A stretch of 18,059 bases of DNA from an uncultured Bacillus sp. (GTDB lineage: Bacteria; Bacillota; Bacilli; Bacillales; DSM-1321). The notes beneath the pieces were generated by a model. The model did not search any database, was not told where the DNA came from, and saw only the letters and a program-made list of their open reading frames with translations. This document shows, one piece after another, positions 14,418 through 18,059 of the stretch. The stretch is from positions 1 to 18,059 of the forward strand of contig CAKQBC010000011.1 in assembly GCA_934215995.1 (NCBI GenBank). The letters are read 5' to 3'. The translations under genes and the position numbers were made by a program. Every line of letters begins with the position of its first letter. The first letter of the stretch is position 1.

Positions 14418-15419
14418 TTACACTTTTTGCAGTTTGTTGATCACCTGCAATGAACGTCCTGTGCCGATTGCAACTGCCTCCAATGGCTGCGGTGCAATAT
14501 GGACGGGTACAATGATTTCATTGCTTAACCATTCCTGCATGCCATGGATCAAGGCTCCGCCGCCTGTCATGATGACCCCCCGGTCCACGATGTCTCCACT
14601 TAATTCAGGAGGACAGCTTTCCAGTGTGGAACGGATTGATTCAAGTATATGCAAGAGTGATTCTTTAATCGCTTCTTGTATTTCTGTCGAATCAAGCGTG
14701 ATTGTTTTTGGCAGTCCGGTCAATAGATCTCGGCCCCTTATTTCCATTGTTTGCGGATCATGCTCTACGAGAGCATAGCCGATTTCCATTTTCACCTGTT
14801 CGGCTGTCCGTTCCCCGATCAATAGATTGTATTTTTTTCGGACGAAAGAAACAATGTCTTCATCCAGCTGATCGCCGCCGATTCGGATAGAGTTGCAGGA
14901 AACAACCCCGCCGAATGATATGATGGCCACTTCTGTCGTGCCTCCACCGATATCAACTATGACATTTGCAATCGGGTCTTCAACAGGCAGGTCGGCTCCG
15001 ATTGCTGCTGCGACAGGCTCCTCGATTATGTGGACCTGTTTCGCGCCGCAGCTCTTAACGGCATCATGGATGGCCCGTCTTTCTACGGAAGTGGCCCCGG
15101 ATGGTGTACAAACGACCACGGTCGGCTTTCTCATCGATAATCCGATTTTTTTTCCGGCTTTTCTCATCACATGCTTGAGCATCTCTGTCGTGATTTCAAA
15201 ATCAGCAATCACTCCGCCTTTCAATGGGCGGATGGCCACTATCTTTCCTGGTGTTTTCCCTATCATGTTTTTTGCATCTGCGCCTACAGCCAATACGTTT
15301 TTTGTCTCTTTATCAATCGCAACAACTGAAGGCTCATTCAGGATGATCCCCTTATTTTTGCTGTAAACCAAAATATTTGCAGTCCCCAAGTCAATACCTA
15401 TCTCTGCATTTGATAACAT
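14418..15419 (-). CDS. mreBH: Actin-like cell-shape protein MreBH
   Basis: This bacterial actin, 333 aa, forms membrane-bound filaments that guide peptidoglycan synthesis and hydrolysis in rod-shaped cells. In B. subtilis MreBH directs the hydrolase LytE. Nucleotide-binding motifs are phosphate-1 GIDLGTAN (8-15), phosphate-2 DIGGGTTEV (156-164) and the adenosine loop TGGGAL (285-290); [13 protein letters not shown] carries the catalytic Glu region. The N-terminus [19 protein letters not shown] and blocks such as [19 protein letters not shown] identify MreBH rather than MreB or Mbl, which have different N-termini and phosphate-2 flanks. ATG 15419 has AAGGAG ten bases upstream. It has its own SigA-like promoter and terminator. 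It is not next to mreC/mreD, as is usual for MreBH. Confidence 0.93.
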   Translation of the reverse strand: MLSNAEIGIDLGTANILVYSKNKGIILNEPSVVAIDKETKNVLAVGADAKNMIGKTPGKIVAIRPLKGGVIADFEITTEMLKHVMRKAGKKIGLSMRKPTVVVCTPSGATSVERRAIHDAVKSCGAKQVHIIEEPVAAAIGADLPVEDPIANVIVDIGGGTTEVAIISFGGVVSCNSIRIGGDQLDEDIVSFVRKKYNLLIGERTAEQVKMEIGYALVEHDPQTMEIRGRDLLTGLPKTITLDSTEIQEAIKESLLHILESIRSTLESCPPELSGDIVDRGVIMTGGGALIHGMQEWLSNEIIVPVHIAPQPLEAVAIGTGRSLQVINKLQKV

Positions 15420-15461
15420 ACTGTTTCACTCCTTAGATAAGTTTGACCCCCCATCTTTACT

Positions 15462-15489
15462 ATTCTAGCGAAAATATGAAATTTGTAAA
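15462..15489 (-). promoter_or_regulatory. Probable SigA promoter of mreBH
   Basis: On the minus strand TTTACA (15484-15489), 16 bases, TAGAAT (15462-15467), 43 bases upstream of the ATG. In B. subtilis mreBH is also under SigI; a SigI-like ACCCCC/CGAA pair is present here, but on the opposite strand (see findings). Confidence 0.5.
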
Positions 15490-15535
15490 ATGAAGTGTAT
15501 TTGGAAATAATATCAAAATGGACGAAACAATAGAT

Positions 15536-16810
15536 TTAACCGGCGATTGTCTCGGTTTTGGCAGGCAAATTCCTGAAGGTGGCCATGTACAGCAAGGCGC
15601 TGACCACAGTGAAACCGAACAGGATTATGAATGTCATTGAATTGCCGAACCATTCGGTCATTGTAATAGCCAGAGGTGCAAGCATACGGCCGATCGTATA
15701 CCTTAATCCTGCAGCTGCGAAGTACTGCCCCCGCATATGTTCCGGAGCAATCTTGGAAATGAAATTGTTTTGGATTCCGACGGTCATCAGCTCCGCAAAC
15801 GTGAAAACAGCCATGCTGAGAATCAGCCCCCAAACCCAATGCGTGCTTGCGGCAATCAGCATCGCAACCCCATAGCACAAGGAAGATGCCACAAAAACGG
15901 AGCGCTCCTTAAAGCTTCCCATCCACTTTGAGACAATCACAGTGAAGAGGACAACCAACAGTCCGTTTTCAGCAATCAGAATCCCGAAAGCCTGTTCACC
16001 GCTTACTTTCATTTCCCATCCATTGAAGGCGAATAAAGTTTGGTTATGTACGACTTCTTTCGTGTATACCGGATAAAGCAAGTCAAGCTGAAGAAATGTC
16101 ATGCTGGCAAAAATGCCTCCCAATATGAAAAGCAGGAAAACCCGGTCGTGGAGGATAATGCCATATTCCTTGAATTGCCTTGCGAGAATTGCCAGGGCGC
16201 CGCCCTGGCTTTGGCCGCTTATTCCCTGTAAGACCTGAGGCGCTGTTTCATGGGATAATTTATATAGCAGGAGCCCAAGCACAAGGTTTGTGATACCGGC
16301 CATCAAGAGCAGCTCGAAACGGTGATCGGCATAAAAAATGCTGCCCAAAAGCGGACCGATCACTACTGCAATATTAATAGACGTATAAAAGATAGCAAAG
16401 ACGCTGCTTCGGTCTTTTTCGGGAACTACATCGGCAATCATGGCCTGGCTGGCCGGCCAATAGAAAGAACTGAAAATACTGACAATAGAAAAACAGATAA
16501 ATCCGAGTATCGGCGAATCAAGCCAGGGAGAAGCAGATAAAGCGAAAATTAGATAGGCGATGCCCTGCCCGGCGCTTGCAGTCACCATCATTGTCTTTCT
16601 TCCGAACCGATCCGAGAAATACCCGCCCAATAGGTTTGCGATGACAGCAAATGCCTGTGACACAACGAGCAGCGTGCCTGCAAGTGTCTTCCCGAATTCG
16701 TCCGAAAAGTAAATCGCCAGAAAGGGGAAGAACATCCAGAAAGTGATGTTCACTATAGCTTCCCCGCCTAAGCGGACTTTCAGATTGATATCCCAATCTC
16801 TCAATTTCAT
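15536..16810 (-). CDS. Major facilitator superfamily transporter (probable drug efflux)
   Basis: A 12-helix MFS transporter, 424 aa, the usual size of the DHA1 drug:H+ antiporter group. Motif A, GGYFSDRFGRK (62-72), lies in the loop between helices 2 and 3 as expected. YWPASQAMIADVVPEKDRSSVFAI-type sequence (about 118-140) and the loop after helix 10 with APEHMRGQYFAAAGLRY are typical of proton-coupled multidrug exporters. A cytoplasmic loop of about 40 residues separates the two six-helix halves. ATG 16810 is preceded by GGGAGGT at good spacing. A TATAAT at 16860-16865 (minus strand) may be its -10 box. It is divergent from the CoA disulfide reductase gene and 116 bases upstream of mreBH on the same strand. 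Substrate unknown. Confidence 0.88.
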   Translation of the reverse strand: MKLRDWDINLKVRLGGEAIVNITFWMFFPFLAIYFSDEFGKTLAGTLLVVSQAFAVIANLLGGYFSDRFGRKTMMVTASAGQGIAYLIFALSASPWLDSPILGFICFSIVSIFSSFYWPASQAMIADVVPEKDRSSVFAIFYTSINIAVVIGPLLGSIFYADHRFELLLMAGITNLVLGLLLYKLSHETAPQVLQGISGQSQGGALAILARQFKEYGIILHDRVFLLFILGGIFASMTFLQLDLLYPVYTKEVVHNQTLFAFNGWEMKVSGEQAFGILIAENGLLVVLFTVIVSKWMGSFKERSVFVASSLCYGVAMLIAASTHWVWGLILSMAVFTFAELMTVGIQNNFISKIAPEHMRGQYFAAAGLRYTIGRMLAPLAITMTEWFGNSMTFIILFGFTVVSALLYMATFRNLPAKTETIAG

Positions 16811-16924
16811 AGGGACCTCCCAATTATTCTAGTTTATTTCTCTTAACGAAGTATTTCTAATTATACAACAATTCCTTGCCGTTGATTCCAACTATTTAAA
16901 GATAATCATTGATTTGCATATTGC

Positions 16925-16953
16925 TTTATATCTTACCCATGGGGGTATATAAT
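16925..16953 (+). promoter_or_regulatory. Promoter of the CoA disulfide reductase gene
   Basis: TTTATA (16925-16930), 17-base spacer, perfect TATAAT (16948-16953), 43 bases before the ATG. The spacer is filled by a CsoR/CstR-type operator, so binding would block RNA polymerase. Confidence 0.6.
16934..16947. promoter_or_regulatory. CsoR/CstR-type operator
   Basis: TACCCATGGGGGTA: arms TACCC and GGGTA around a 4-base GC-rich centre. This is the shape of operators bound by the CsoR family (copper-sensing CsoR, persulfide-sensing CstR). The regulator gene is not in the window. Confidence 0.55.
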
Positions 16954-16996
16954 GATTATATATGAAGTTATGAAAGAATGTGAGGGGGCTTACAGG

Positions 16997-18059
16997 ATGA
17001 CGAAGAAAATAGTAATAGTTGGCGGAGTAGCCGGGGGTGCGACTGCGGCGGCGCGCTTAAGGAGGCTGGACGAGCAATCGCAGATTGTTCTGTTTGAACG
17101 CGGTGCATACATATCCTTTGCTAATTGCGGATTGCCGTATTATATCGGCGATGTGATTAAGAATCGCCAGTCTCTGCTTGTGCAGACGGTGGAAGGTATG
17201 TCGAAACGGTACAAAATAGATATACGGACCGAGACGGAAGTGGTTGCAATCAATCGGCAGGACAAGACAGTTACAGCTAAGAACCTCTCGACAGGAGAGA
17301 CTTATACAGAAACCTACGATAAACTGATCCTTTCGCCGGGGGCGAAAGCAATCATTCCTCCAATCAAAGGCTTGCAGGAGGCGAATAACCTGTTCACCTT
17401 AAGGAATGTCCCGGATACGGACCGCATCAAGTCGCATGTGACAGAACAAAAACCAAAAAGGGCAGTGGTCATCGGCGGCGGCTTCATTGGTCTTGAAATG
17501 GCTGAGAACCTTGTCCATGCAGGAGTAGAGGTGACGGTCGTTGAACAATCAAGTCAGGTAATGCCGCCACTTGATTATGAAATGGCATGCCTTGCCCATA
17601 AACAGTTGAAGCAAAACGGAATCCAGCTTGTGCTTGAGGACGGAGTGGACTCGTTTACTGATAATGGACGTAAAGTCATCCTTTCTTCAGGGCGTGAATT
17701 GGAGAGCGACCTTACCATTCTATCCATCGGTGTTAGACCAGAGAATGGACTGGCGGATACAGCGGGGCTTGAACTCGGTGAAAGGGGAGGAATCGTCGTG
17801 GATGAATACATGCAGACGAGTGACCCTGACATCTACGCAGTAGGTGATGCAGTGCAGGTGAAGGATTACATTTTCAAGCAGGACACGATGGTTCCGCTCG
17901 CTTGGCCGGCCAATAGACAGGGTAGGATTGTGGCGGATAACATTTATGGGCATAAAACTCCTTACAAGGGCACCCTCGGCACATCCATCGTGAAATTATT
18001 CGATATGACGGCGGCTGTTACAGGCCATAATGAAAAAATGCTAAACAAGCTTGGTGTTC
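16997..18059 (+). CDS. cdr: Coenzyme A disulfide reductase, probably with a C-terminal rhodanese domain (cut by window edge)
   Basis: This flavoprotein disulfide reductase uses NAD(P)H to reduce CoA disulfide or CoA persulfide, keeping the CoA thiol pool reduced. 354 codons are visible and the frame is open at the edge. The FAD motif VGGVAGGATAAARL is at 8-21. The active Cys44 lies in SFANCGLPYYIG, the single-cysteine site that marks CoA disulfide reductases and NADH oxidases of this family. A second dinucleotide motif, GGGFIG, is at 160-165, and the FAD ribityl motif IYAVGDA at 279-285. MVPLAWPANRQGR and YKGTLGTSIVKLFD match the fused CoADR-rhodanese type described from Bacillus anthracis, so a C-terminal rhodanese domain is expected beyond the window; this is inference. 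ATG 16997 follows GAGGGGG by nine bases. Confidence 0.9.
   Translation, partial: MTKKIVIVGGVAGGATAAARLRRLDEQSQIVLFERGAYISFANCGLPYYIGDVIKNRQSLLVQTVEGMSKRYKIDIRTETEVVAINRQDKTVTAKNLSTGETYTETYDKLILSPGAKAIIPPIKGLQEANNLFTLRNVPDTDRIKSHVTEQKPKRAVVIGGGFIGLEMAENLVHAGVEVTVVEQSSQVMPPLDYEMACLAHKQLKQNGIQLVLEDGVDSFTDNGRKVILSSGRELESDLTILSIGVRPENGLADTAGLELGERGGIVVDEYMQTSDPDIYAVGDAVQVKDYIFKQDTMVPLAWPANRQGRIVADNIYGHKTPYKGTLGTSIVKLFDMTAAVTGHNEKMLNKLGV

Noticed and set aside
14893..15366. 157-codon plus-strand frame opposite mreBH.
   Set aside because: It is the antisense of a highly conserved actin gene and carries no recognisable motif or ribosome site.

Overview
The window reads as chromosomal DNA of an endospore-former-type Bacillota, most likely family Bacillaceae. 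The evidence is a MreBH-type actin homologue, a YfiB/YfiC-type ABC exporter pair, a YfmL-type DEAD-box helicase, GGAGG-type ribosome binding sites, GTG and TTG starts, and many U-tailed hairpin terminators. I see no rRNA, tRNA, CRISPR array, transposase, phage gene or complete insertion sequence. Most of it is ordinary housekeeping or accessory chromosome.

Layout, left to right. Positions 1-465 (minus) hold the N-terminus of a cardiolipin synthase that runs off the left edge. Positions 799-4354 (plus) hold the two overlapping genes of a heterodimeric ABC exporter (yfiB, yfiC), closed by a hairpin. Positions 4392-5822 are gene-poor: one orphan acidic protein gene (about 4916-5242) sits between two roughly 500-base stretches with inverted repeats and possible small or decayed minus-strand ORFs. 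Then follow three plus-strand single-gene units, each with its own terminator: a Na+/proline symporter (5823-7325), a DEAD-box RNA helicase (7484-8683) and a methionine gamma-lyase (8819-10003).

A bidirectional hairpin at 10022-10069 separates these from a minus-strand block: a small membrane protein (10106-10363), a TspO/MBR-like membrane protein (10424-11155) and acylphosphatase (11360-11632). Divergent from acylphosphatase is a FabG-like reductase (11794-12525), followed by three small orphan genes (12625-13546). A second minus-strand block holds a thioredoxin-fold protein (13654-14199), mreBH (14418-15419) and an MFS transporter (15536-16810). The right edge carries the first 354 codons of a coenzyme A disulfide reductase on the plus strand, from 16997.

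Functional links are loose. The envelope theme is cardiolipin synthase, mreBH, the ABC and MFS exporters and the TspO-like protein. The sulfur/redox theme is methionine gamma-lyase (which releases methanethiol), the thioredoxin-fold protein and CoA disulfide reductase. The most informative regulatory signal is a CsoR/CstR-type operator inside the promoter spacer of the CoA disulfide reductase gene, which suggests copper or persulfide control. I did not find a convincing new multi-gene system. The best candidates for new biology are the orphan small genes, the 186-base ORF with an internal TAG at 4585-4770, and several unexplained inverted repeats.
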